DNA from: Actinomycetota bacterium
Lineage (GTDB): Bacteria > Actinomycetota > Actinomycetes > S36-B12 > UBA5976
Direction of reading: 5' to 3'
NCBI GenBank assembly: GCA_947447095.1
Contig: CANFIL010000054.1
Location: 1 to 8,058, forward strand
Length of the DNA: 8,058 bases
Shown here: positions 1-5,921 of the stretch, piece after piece
Layout: every line of letters begins with the position of its first letter
Position numbering within the stretch: the stretch's first letter is position 1
The notes under the pieces: generated by a model
What the model was told of the DNA's origin: nothing
Seen by the model: the letters and a program-made list of their open reading frames with translations, nothing else
Databases searched by the model: none
Made by a program: the position numbers and the translations under genes

Positions 1-395
1 ACCTCACAGATCGACAGGGTTCTAACCATTCAGGTGGAAACATGCGGGCATGGTTCCATAATCCATGCATTGATTCCGCGGGTGCATACACCGCATCGTG
101 CGGAACACTTGTGACGGAAAAGGTTGCAGTACCAAATGTCTTAACTCAGGTACAAAGTGCTGCGGTAGCTGCTCTCAAAGCGGCGCATCTGGGCGTGAAG
201 ATTGTTAAAGCTGTTGATGCCAATCACGTCGGCCAGGTGACTGCAATTTCAGTTCCGGCTGGCACACGTGTCGATGTGGATACGGTCATTACGTTGACTG
301 TCGGGATTGCTCCAGCTCCAGCTCCAACACCGAGTTCTTCGACATCTGTGACGCCTACAGCTTCAAGTTTGCCAACTCCGACGTCGACCCCGTAA
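1..395 (+). CDS. PASTA-domain envelope protein, C-terminal part (5' end outside window)
   Basis: The reading frame is open to the left edge (first full codon at position 3), so the ATG at 42 is probably internal and this is the tail of a longer protein. Counting from that ATG, residues 28-88 form one PASTA domain: it opens with VAVPNV, has an Ala-rich helix (AAVAALKAAHLGV), a VTAISVPAGTRV turn and ends ITLTVG. PASTA domains occur at the C-terminus of class A and B penicillin-binding proteins and of PknB-type Ser/Thr kinases, where they lie outside the membrane and bind peptidoglycan or muropeptides. After it comes a tail rich in Pro, Ser and Thr, typical of a wall-spanning linker. Two Cys (residues 9 and 20) just before the PASTA domain could form a disulfide. 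No transpeptidase or kinase motif lies inside the window, so the catalytic part, if any, is unknown; a penicillin-binding protein is my first guess. The stop codon at 393-395 abuts the stop of the convergent NlpC/P60 gene. Confidence 0.8.
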   Translation, partial: LTDRQGSNHSGGNMRAWFHNPCIDSAGAYTASCGTLVTEKVAVPNVLTQVQSAAVAALKAAHLGVKIVKAVDANHVGQVTAISVPAGTRVDVDTVITLTVGIAPAPAPTPSSSTSVTPTASSLPTPTSTP

Positions 396-1178
396 TTACT
401 TTTTCTTCGTTGGAGTCAAAGTAAGAGGCGTGACTTTCATCTTTTTTGCCTTGGCTAGTGCTGCGCGCGCTTGTGCAACCTTCTTAGCCTGAGTTGCATT
501 CAATGCGCTCTTTGGAACTGTTCCATAGGTAACGTTCGTAGTCCAGATATGTTTCTTCTCAACACTCTTACCTGGGTACGGCGCGTGCCATACGGAATTG
601 TTACCCGCGTAAATACCAACGTGATAGACACCGCCGGCACTATGGAAGAAAACGAGATCGCCAACGCGGGCCTTTGATGCAGGTACTTGGGTAGCCCAGT
701 TGTATTGAGCACTTGCAACTCGCGGCAAATCGATGCCAAGTTGGTTGAAAACATATTTTGTGTAACCGGAACAGTCGAAGCCGTTCGGGGTGGTGCCCCC
801 ACTGACGTAACGTACTCCCGCGTAATTGTCTGCGGTGTGCACAACTTTGGAACCACTGACTACGGCTTTGTTCAATTCGCCCTGGGCTGCAGCAAGTTCG
901 CTGCGGGCCTGTGAAATTGCACGGCTTCGCGATGCGACAGTCGCGTTGTGTGCGTTACGAACTGCAAGGTATTGAGTAACGGTCTGCTTGGCTTGAACCG
1001 TTTCAGCCTTGGTCGAGGTGTCGACCTGGCTTGCAGCGCCCAAGGTTGGCGTAGTGGCCAAGACATTGTGAGCCTGCACAAGGAGGACACCAGTGATGCC
1101 AAGGGATGCAGCAGCAAGGACTAGTGGTGATTTATTGACGGTGCGCTTGGCACCGACGTGACGTCCGTATCTGGACAT
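396..1178 (-). CDS. NlpC/P60 family peptidoglycan hydrolase
   Basis: A 260-residue secreted or membrane-anchored cell-wall endopeptidase, expected to cleave peptide stems of peptidoglycan. Numbering from the ATG at 1178: residues 1-16 are basic, 17-36 form a hydrophobic signal or anchor segment, about 60-105 are Ala/Gln/Glu-rich and probably a short coiled coil, and 117-225 are the NlpC/P60 domain. The catalytic Cys136 lies in FDCSGY, the catalytic His186 in YHVGIY, and the third polar residue is probably His198 in WHAP. The RVGDLVFF strand is also typical. The tail (229-260) is Ala/Lys-rich and could bind wall polymers. The frame stays open to an ATG at 1265, but I chose 1178 because GGGAGAA stands 4 nt before it and the 29 extra codons would lie inside a conserved riboswitch aptamer. 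Hydrolases of this family are classic targets of c-di-AMP riboswitches in Actinobacteria, which fits exactly here. The gene converges on the PASTA gene with no spacer. Confidence 0.93.
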   Translation of the reverse strand: MSRYGRHVGAKRTVNKSPLVLAAASLGITGVLLVQAHNVLATTPTLGAASQVDTSTKAETVQAKQTVTQYLAVRNAHNATVASRSRAISQARSELAAAQGELNKAVVSGSKVVHTADNYAGVRYVSGGTTPNGFDCSGYTKYVFNQLGIDLPRVASAQYNWATQVPASKARVGDLVFFHSAGGVYHVGIYAGNNSVWHAPYPGKSVEKKHIWTTNVTYGTVPKSALNATQAKKVAQARAALAKAKKMKVTPLTLTPTKKK

Positions 1179-1182
1179 ACGA

Positions 1183-1189
1183 TTCTCCC
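1183..1189 (-). promoter_or_regulatory. Ribosome binding site of the NlpC/P60 gene, deciding the start
   Basis: GGGAGAA read on the minus strand, 4 nt before the ATG at 1178. It follows directly after the 3' strand of riboswitch stem P1 (1190-1195), so ribosome access could depend on the fold of the aptamer. It is complementary over six bases to UUCUCC at 1222-1227 within the aptamer. Confidence 0.85.
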
Positions 1190-1345
1190 GACGCCGATGA
1201 GGTGAGCTGTCGGGTTCGGCTGGAGAAGTCTGCCGGTCAGTTTCCTGACTTAACCCCAAGGACACTCTCGTGTCCGCTTACCTGTGGTTCCCCCACTCTC
1301 ACCCAAGGTCCGTAACCCATCAGCAGGGGGTGAGATTTGGCGCCC
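1190..1345 (-). ncRNA. c-di-AMP riboswitch (ydaO-yuaA class) in the leader of the NlpC/P60 gene
   Basis: On the minus strand the leader carries the conserved ydaO-class blocks in the right order: GCGCCAAAUC at the 5' edge, GGGUUACGGACC, GGGGGAACCA (1285-1294), UUGGGGUUAAGUC, then CUUCUCCAGCCGAACCCGAC followed by AGCUCACCUC and CGGCG (1191-1227). The ends GGCGCC (1339-1344) and GGCGUC (1190-1195) pair over six bases including one G-U and would close stem P1. This class binds two molecules of cyclic di-AMP and usually lowers expression of cell-wall hydrolases, resuscitation factors or osmolyte and potassium transporters when the messenger is high. There is no room for a terminator between P1 and the start codon, so control is likely at translation through the adjacent Shine-Dalgarno sequence; that is inference. 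The class assignment rests on remembered consensus and not on a covariance search. Confidence 0.92.
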
Positions 1346-1536
1346 CGCCGATAGCGATTCCGGTTGGAATCTCGTAAATTCACGGTAACCCAAGGCTCGG
1401 ACCGGACACGCCCAGTCGAATTCTGGAATCGGACATAACAGGCAGTATCGAGGTGTTAAACCCCGAAAATACGGGGTGAAATCGACCTAAAATTTCTTCG
1501 CGACACATCTCACACTTTGGGTATTTGACGCCAAAA
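1346..1536 (-). other. Non-coding stretch between the FMO gene and the riboswitch, with hairpins
   Basis: This stretch must hold the 3' end of the FMO operon transcript and the promoter of the NlpC/P60 transcript. I see two small inverted repeats: GATTCC-GGTT-GGAATC at 1356-1371, in the upstream leader, and ACCCCG-TATTTT-CGGGGT (minus strand) at 1460-1477, flanked further out by AGGT and ACCT. The second is followed by only three T and is at best a weak terminator for the operon. A TTAACA hexamer (1454-1459 on the minus strand) resembles a -35 box, but no good -10 box follows at 16-18 nt, so I do not call a promoter. No open frame here looks coding. Confidence 0.45.
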
Positions 1537-2802
1537 TCAGGCCATTTTGGTCAAAATTTCCTTGGTATCAGCGATCTGGTCAAACCAGATCGGGCGAAGG
1601 ATGTCGACGCGCCATTCTGGCTCTTGAGTAGCAGCCAGCGTCTCAACAACCGGTGCGGTTCCTGTCTGGCTGCGTTCATGCAACTTGATCATGCGGATCG
1701 CCAAGTCGGTCTGAATCGGATACTGCATTGGTTGACCACCTCGGGCTGCAATCAGACCGATGTAATAGCACTTTTGTAGTCCCAGCGGCACAACTCCGGC
1801 TCCGAGACGCAACGGAACATTGTCAGCGCTGCGCTGTAGCAAGCTGTCATCCAACATCGGAACGCTGGCGTGGAAGCCGGTGGCCCACAGAATCGTTTCG
1901 AAGTCCTTGCTGGTGCCATCGTCGAAATGAACAGTCTTGCCCACGAAACGAGTGATTCCAGGCTTGATGGCAATGCGACCGTGCTGCAACCAATAAAGCA
2001 GCAGGTTGTTCACTACTGGTGGACCATCCATCAAACGTTTGTGGTCAGGTTCAGGCATGCCTGGGTAATTGCTCCACTCGCCCACCGAAACACGCATCAT
2101 CAGCCGGGCGATCAGATCTTGTTCTTCAAAACTGAATTCAGCCATCCACGGCAATTCAGCTCGCGGGCGCCCAAAGAATGTTTTGGGTTGAAAGAAATGT
2201 CCCGAGCGCATCACGATCGATGTGTCGAAATAGTTCTGGGCGCAATCAACAGCGAGGTCGCAACCTGAGTTACCGGAACCGACAATGAGAACTGGTCCTT
2301 CAATGTCCTTTGTGTTCCTGTAGCTGCCTGAGTGAATTTGTCGTCCTGTGAACTCGCCTTCGAACTCTGGAGTCTTTTGATCCCACAAATGACCGTTTGC
2401 GATGAGTACCCCTTCATATATTTGGGTCTTGCCATCACTGGTTGTTACTTCCCAGCCATTCGACCCGGGAACACCATCGCTTGGCAAAGGAACACACGAA
2501 ACGACCTCTGTGTTAAATGTGATGCGTTCGAAAAGCTTGAATTCTTCGGCATACATATTGAAGTATTTCAACATGAGATCCTTTGAAGGAAATGTTGGAT
2601 AGTCATCTGGCATGGGCCAGTGTTCGTATCCAGTCACAGTCTTCGAAGTGATCAAGTGCAAGAAGTCGTAGTCGTGATTCCAATGACCGCCTACTTTGTC
2701 GCTCTTTTCAAAACAGTCGACTTCGAAGCCTTCATCAATCAACATTTTGAGCGCAGGCAATCCTGCAGCGCCGGCGCCAATTACGCAGTACTTCTTGGTC
2801 AT
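1537..2802 (-). CDS. Flavin-containing monooxygenase (FMO family, NADPH and FAD dependent)
   Basis: A 421-residue cytoplasmic flavoprotein of the class B monooxygenase group, which uses NADPH and O2 to oxygenate N, S or carbonyl centres. Seen in order: FAD-binding GAGAAG at residues 9-14 with Glu32 at the end of the second strand, the GGHW turn (38-41), the FMO signature F-x-G-x-x-x-H-x-x-x-Y (residues 151-161), the NADPH-binding GSGNSG (175-180) and the second conserved WATGF (306-310). The length is close to that of usual FMOs (about 420-530). GGAGAA lies 6 nt before the ATG, inside the end of the upstream gntR frame, and the ATG overlaps its stop by ATGA. It is the last gene of a three-gene operon. 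The FMO signature with no Baeyer-Villiger extension favours an N- or S-oxygenase, but bacterial FMOs of this size can also act as Baeyer-Villiger enzymes, so the substrate is unknown. Confidence 0.92.
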   Translation of the reverse strand: MTKKYCVIGAGAAGLPALKMLIDEGFEVDCFEKSDKVGGHWNHDYDFLHLITSKTVTGYEHWPMPDDYPTFPSKDLMLKYFNMYAEEFKLFERITFNTEVVSCVPLPSDGVPGSNGWEVTTSDGKTQIYEGVLIANGHLWDQKTPEFEGEFTGRQIHSGSYRNTKDIEGPVLIVGSGNSGCDLAVDCAQNYFDTSIVMRSGHFFQPKTFFGRPRAELPWMAEFSFEEQDLIARLMMRVSVGEWSNYPGMPEPDHKRLMDGPPVVNNLLLYWLQHGRIAIKPGITRFVGKTVHFDDGTSKDFETILWATGFHASVPMLDDSLLQRSADNVPLRLGAGVVPLGLQKCYYIGLIAARGGQPMQYPIQTDLAIRMIKLHERSQTGTAPVVETLAATQEPEWRVDILRPIWFDQIADTKEILTKMA

Positions 2803-3530
2803 CGTGCATTCTCCACTTCAAATACGTCTTGCATTAAAGGTCGTTCAAAAAGTTCAACGATTTCTGTGTCGCTGAATGGTCGCATGAATTCACGAACGGA
2901 TTGACGGATGTGGTTGGTCCATAAACCAACTGCCTTATCGACATCTCCTTCAAGAATTGCATCGAGTACAGCGATGTGACGAGCCACCAGATCTTTGTGA
3001 TCTGCGGCTTCATAACGAATGCCTAGGAAACGAACGAACACTGAAATGTCTACAGCTGTTTGCTGAAACGTCTCAGTGATTCGAGGTAATGAACCCAGCT
3101 CAATAAGCGCTGTCTGGAAATCTAGGTCCGCCGACACCATGGCGAAAGCATTTCCACCAATAGCTTTGTTGAGTTGGGCAAGTTTCTTGTTAACAATCGT
3201 TGTGTCGAGCTGTCCATGTTTTTGCGCGTGACATGCATGCGAAATCGCAATAGATCCCAACGACATTCGAATCGCATAGACCTCAAGTACATCGTCAAAA
3301 TTTGGGGCTGAAACGATTGCTCCACGATTCTTGCGAAGCTCTATGAGGCCTTCGGATGCAAGTAATCGAATGGCTTCGCGGATAGGGCCGCGCGACGTTC
3401 CAAACGAGTCTGACAAATCTTGTTCGATGAGTCGGTCGCCGGGCTTATAGGTGCCAACCAAAATGGCCTCGCGAATTTGATCTGCAAGCAGTTCAGCTGT
3501 CCGTGCTGATGGAAGTGCTTCAAATGTCAT
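2799..3530 (-). CDS. GntR-family transcriptional regulator, FCD (FadR-type) subfamily
   Basis: A 243-residue DNA-binding regulator. Residues 8-75 are the GntR winged helix-turn-helix: IREAILVGTYKPGDRLIEQD, then the recognition helix FGTSRGPIREAIRLLASEGL and the RGAIV wing. Residues 80-215 are the all-helical FCD ligand-binding domain. In this domain a metal is usually held by Asp and His in a DxxFH motif and by two later His. Here Asp135, His185 (ARHIAVLDAI) and His208 (NHIRQS) are present, but the first His is replaced by Gln139 (DLDFQ), so metal binding may be altered. The gene sits between the SDR and FMO genes with ATGA overlaps on both sides and has no strong Shine-Dalgarno of its own, which suggests translational coupling. 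The probable role is to repress its own operon through the palindrome at 4239-4254 until an acid or related metabolite is bound. Confidence 0.92.
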   Translation of the reverse strand: MTFEALPSARTAELLADQIREAILVGTYKPGDRLIEQDLSDSFGTSRGPIREAIRLLASEGLIELRKNRGAIVSAPNFDDVLEVYAIRMSLGSIAISHACHAQKHGQLDTTIVNKKLAQLNKAIGGNAFAMVSADLDFQTALIELGSLPRITETFQQTAVDISVFVRFLGIRYEAADHKDLVARHIAVLDAILEGDVDKAVGLWTNHIRQSVREFMRPFSDTEIVELFERPLMQDVFEVENAR

Positions 3531-4228
3531 CGCATTACGTCCGCACCGGAGATCACGATGGTTTCGCCGTCAACGAACCCGGCTTTCGTCGGATCTGTCA
3601 GCAGGAATACCCACTCGGCGATTTCTGAAGGTTGGGCAACGCGACCGATGGGAATGGATTTGGCAGCTTCTTCCATGCGACCAGTTGCTGCGTTACCTGG
3701 TGTTGCAACCCAACCAGGTGCAATGCCATTCACGCGAATACCTTGTGGAGCAAGTTCAAGCGCGAGTGACTTTGTCATCATGATGACCGCGGACTTTGAT
3801 GCACCATAGAGAAGTTGTCCGCGTGAAACTGTGAAGCCATCAACGGAGGCAAAGTTGACTACGGAAGATCCTGCCTTCATATAAGGAACGCAAGCGGCCG
3901 TCACATTGAGTACTCCAAGAACATTGACGCCAAAAATGAAGTTGAAGTTTTCTTCGGTAAAAGTTTCCAAGGTTGTCGGTGGAAAGACGCCTGCGATGTT
4001 GGCGACAGCATCGATCTGGCCGCCGGTTGCGGCAACTGCAGGAGCAAGGGATGCCTCGAGCGATTCACGGTTGCGCACATCAGCCTTCACCCAATGCAAC
4101 GAGGCAGACTCGATGCCGGGGTTATCCGCGACGTCAACGGCAATGACGTTCCAACCGCGTTCAAGATACAACTCTGCGGTTGCTCGACCCATTCCACTGC
4201 CGGCACCAGTTATTACGGCTGTTCCCAT
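3527..4228 (-). CDS. Short-chain dehydrogenase/reductase (classical SDR)
   Basis: A 233-residue cytoplasmic NAD(P)-dependent oxidoreductase, slightly shorter than the usual 250. Features of the classical SDR fold: cofactor loop T7-G-A-G-S-G-M-G14; Asp32 at the end of the second strand, which favours NAD(H) over NADP(H); AD at 49-50; NIAG at 77-80 (a variant of NNAG); Asn102 in VNVLG; catalytic Ser128, Tyr141 and Lys145 (YGASK); and the IAPGWVATP segment at 169-177. The glycine-rich motif starts only seven residues from the ATG, which is normal. GGAG stands 7 nt before the start. First gene of the operon with gntR and the FMO gene. A pairing of an alcohol/ketone dehydrogenase with a monooxygenase suggests a short oxidative catabolic route, but the sequence gives no substrate. 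Confidence 0.93.
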   Translation of the reverse strand: MGTAVITGAGSGMGRATAELYLERGWNVIAVDVADNPGIESASLHWVKADVRNRESLEASLAPAVAATGGQIDAVANIAGVFPPTTLETFTEENFNFIFGVNVLGVLNVTAACVPYMKAGSSVVNFASVDGFTVSRGQLLYGASKSAVIMMTKSLALELAPQGIRVNGIAPGWVATPGNAATGRMEEAAKSIPIGRVAQPSEIAEWVFLLTDPTKAGFVDGETIVISGADVMR

Positions 4229-4238
4229 GACTGCTCCA

Positions 4239-4254
4239 AAATTGTTAACAATTT
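4239..4254. promoter_or_regulatory. Perfect 16-bp palindrome, probable operator of the GntR/FCD regulator
   Basis: AAATTGTTAACAATTT is fully self-complementary and lies between the SDR start codon (4228) and the candidate -10 box (4267-4272), about where the transcript would begin. Operators of FCD-type GntR regulators are often short AT-rich palindromes of TTGT-N2-ACAA type, which this matches. A repressor bound here would block the operon. The regulator encoded two genes along is the obvious ligand; this is inference. Confidence 0.65.
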
Positions 4255-4266
4255 ACAATTACAGCA

Positions 4267-4295
4267 AGTATGGGTCGGGTTGCGCCAGCCGTCAA
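4267..4295 (-). promoter_or_regulatory. Candidate promoter of the SDR-gntR-FMO operon
   Basis: On the minus strand a TTGACG -35 box (4290-4295) is followed after exactly 17 nt by a CATACT -10 box (4267-4272). Match to the sigma-70 consensus is 5 of 6 and 4 of 6. Transcription would start near 4260, just before the palindrome at 4239-4254. Confidence 0.5.
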
Positions 4296-4335
4296 GCCTT
4301 TTTAAAAGTTTCTTCAGCCGCAGGGTTGCCGCAAG

Positions 4336-5811
4336 CTAAAACTGCTTGAGCAGAGCCAGGTACTTCGGAATGATCACAACTCTGCGGTTCTTGGATTGAT
4401 TGGTCTTGCTTGCCGGATTTACGGCACCCTTAGCAACCACCGTGATCTTCGCTTTAACCCCATGAGCACGCAGATAGGTTCGCACCGCATTGGCTCGCTT
4501 CCTTGCCAGGATCTTATTCGCTGCCTTTGACGCCGCAGATTTCCTATTCGTCATTGTGTAGCCATAAATGGTTATCGACTTTGCCTTTGAGACATTCGTG
4601 GCGACGCAATCTAGTGTTGCCTTCGTGGCACTCGTCAGTTTGGCTGAACGTTCCTTGAAGTAAACGGTCCACTTACTTGGTGAGGCACAGCCAACTCCAG
4701 TTTGTTCCTTCTCCACTGGATTTGGGCCAATCGGATTGATGCCTATGAACTCGATTGTTGCGCGGGCTGAATCTATAAACCACACGTTGTTATCAAAGTC
4801 AGTAGTGATGTCTCGCAGATTTGGGGCCACACTGAACCACTCGGACTTTACAAAGTCTTCAAAAGAAATTACTCCGCCTGTTCCAGTTGTAATTTCTTGA
4901 AACGCACGAACCGCGTTATCGCCTTGATCAGTAAGCCAAACAATGCCGTCTTCAGAAACAGTGATTCCTGGTAATCCAGTTCCGCCGCTCGTGGGCACTC
5001 CGTAGTACGCAAGTTCGCCGTGATGACCTGTTGCCGTGTCGACCCTAATAATCACATCATTTGTCAGACACGTTACCCATAAGAATCGGTGGCGGTCGCT
5101 GGCCATGGCTTGCGGTCCGCAATTGGTCAATTGGTGCGTTTCGTAAGTGCTACCTGGGCTTGAAGGATTCCAATCGATGATGGTGTCATTGGCACCGTCC
5201 ACAGCCCACATTAAATTGTCAGGGCCGCTCGTTAGATCCGTCACCCAGTTTCCCTGCAGGGTCCAAATGCCGTTGAGATCTTTAACCGAACTCGCAGATG
5301 TGTAGTTAGCCCAAATATGTCCGTTGACATCTCGAGCTCCAGCGGTAGTCGCACTGATTTCTTGAATCGTTGGATATGTGGCGTTCGTGCAATTGGCGTT
5401 GTAATGCACAAGCCCGCCACCGTATCCAACCGCGTCCATAGATCCGTCATCGCCAGGAACTATGAAATAGGGATTAATAGTCGTGCCATTGTGAATCTGA
5501 AGGGCGGTGTCACAAATATGTACTCCAGCTTGCTTGTTCCACGGTTCAATGAAACCAACAAAATCTGGCAGTGTTCCTTCGGAAGTACCGGAGAACCACA
5601 CTTTGCCATCAGTGGCTAATTCAATATGTTGAATGCCGCCAAACAAAACGGAACTTGCTGTTTGACCAGTGGGGTAACTTTCCATCGTGGCGGTGCAGTG
5701 ATCAAGGACGCACGCCAAGCGGGGTGCAATTGGAGCCGAGCTTGTCGCGTAAGCCGGAACTGTGAGTCCGACAACGAGAAGTCCCGATAGAACCAGTGAA
5801 CGAACCTTCAT
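4336..5811 (-). CDS. Secreted beta-propeller (Vgb/NHL-like) protein with C-terminal OmpA-like domain
   Basis: A 491-residue exported protein. Residues 1-22 are a clear signal peptide (MKVR, hydrophobic core, AYA cleavage site). About 55-360 contain repeated blade-like strands such as GKVWFSGT, GHIWANY, NLMWAVDG, FLWVTC, GIVWLTDQ and NNVWFIDS, each spaced about 35-60 residues, as in virginiamycin B lyase (streptogramin lyase) and NHL-type propellers. No Vgb catalytic set could be verified, so lyase activity is not claimed. About 382-485 is an OmpA-like domain: VYFKERSAKLTSATKATL, ITIYGYT, RKRANAVRTYLRAHGVKA and KNRRVVIIPK. That domain normally holds peptidoglycan through an Asp and an Arg that contact diaminopimelate; Arg439 is kept, but the Asp of the GHTD motif reads Met420. 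Several Cys (34, 39, 100, 141, 231, 248, 375, 402) suggest disulfides outside the cell. GGGAGAA lies 5 nt before the ATG. Probable role: wall-associated sensor or scaffold. Confidence 0.85.
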   Translation of the reverse strand: MKVRSLVLSGLLVVGLTVPAYATSSAPIAPRLACVLDHCTATMESYPTGQTASSVLFGGIQHIELATDGKVWFSGTSEGTLPDFVGFIEPWNKQAGVHICDTALQIHNGTTINPYFIVPGDDGSMDAVGYGGGLVHYNANCTNATYPTIQEISATTAGARDVNGHIWANYTSASSVKDLNGIWTLQGNWVTDLTSGPDNLMWAVDGANDTIIDWNPSSPGSTYETHQLTNCGPQAMASDRHRFLWVTCLTNDVIIRVDTATGHHGELAYYGVPTSGGTGLPGITVSEDGIVWLTDQGDNAVRAFQEITTGTGGVISFEDFVKSEWFSVAPNLRDITTDFDNNVWFIDSARATIEFIGINPIGPNPVEKEQTGVGCASPSKWTVYFKERSAKLTSATKATLDCVATNVSKAKSITIYGYTMTNRKSAASKAANKILARKRANAVRTYLRAHGVKAKITVVAKGAVNPASKTNQSKNRRVVIIPKYLALLKQF

Positions 5812-5816
5812 AATGT

Positions 5817-5869
5817 TTCTCCCAAGTTTCTTGCCCTCATGGTTACGGTATTGGCTGGAGAAGTTCTGC
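5817..5869 (-). promoter_or_regulatory. Leader element of the propeller-OmpA gene resembling the 3' part of the c-di-AMP riboswitch
   Basis: On the minus strand GCAGAACUUCUCCAGCC matches the riboswitch segment GCAGACUUCUCCAGCC (1218-1233) with one inserted base. In both leaders a GGGAGAA Shine-Dalgarno follows (here 5817-5823), and UUCUCC (here 5857-5862) can pair with it. A full ydaO aptamer cannot fit, because the hairpin after the nitroreductase gene ends at 5878. This may be a riboswitch remnant, a separate SD-sequestering hairpin, or chance. Confidence 0.35.
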
Positions 5870-5877
5870 GCATGTGA

Positions 5878-5909
5878 AAGGGCGAGCCCGACAATTCGGA
5901 CTCGCCCTT
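5878..5909 (-). terminator. Hairpin terminator after the nitroreductase gene
   Basis: AAGGGCGAG pairs with CTCGCCCTT, and the inner bases extend the stem to GGGCGAGUCCGA/UCGGGCUCGCCC with an AUUG loop (one G-U). On the minus strand only three U follow, so termination may be incomplete and some transcripts could continue into the propeller-OmpA gene, 66 nt further on. Confidence 0.6.
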
Positions 5910-5921
5910 AAAAACAGGCTC

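Noticed and set aside
4255..4335. Terminator between the propeller-OmpA gene and the SDR operon
   Set aside because: Only direct GCCGCA repeats and a short A/T palindrome are present; no GC-rich hairpin with a T run was found.
3906..4349. 147-residue open frame on the plus strand
   Set aside because: Antisense to the SDR coding region with its full catalytic motif set; composition is that of a shadow frame.
4336..5811. Streptogramin B lyase (antibiotic resistance) call for the propeller protein
   Set aside because: The blades resemble Vgb only in general pattern; the catalytic residues could not be verified, and the signal peptide and OmpA domain argue for an envelope role.
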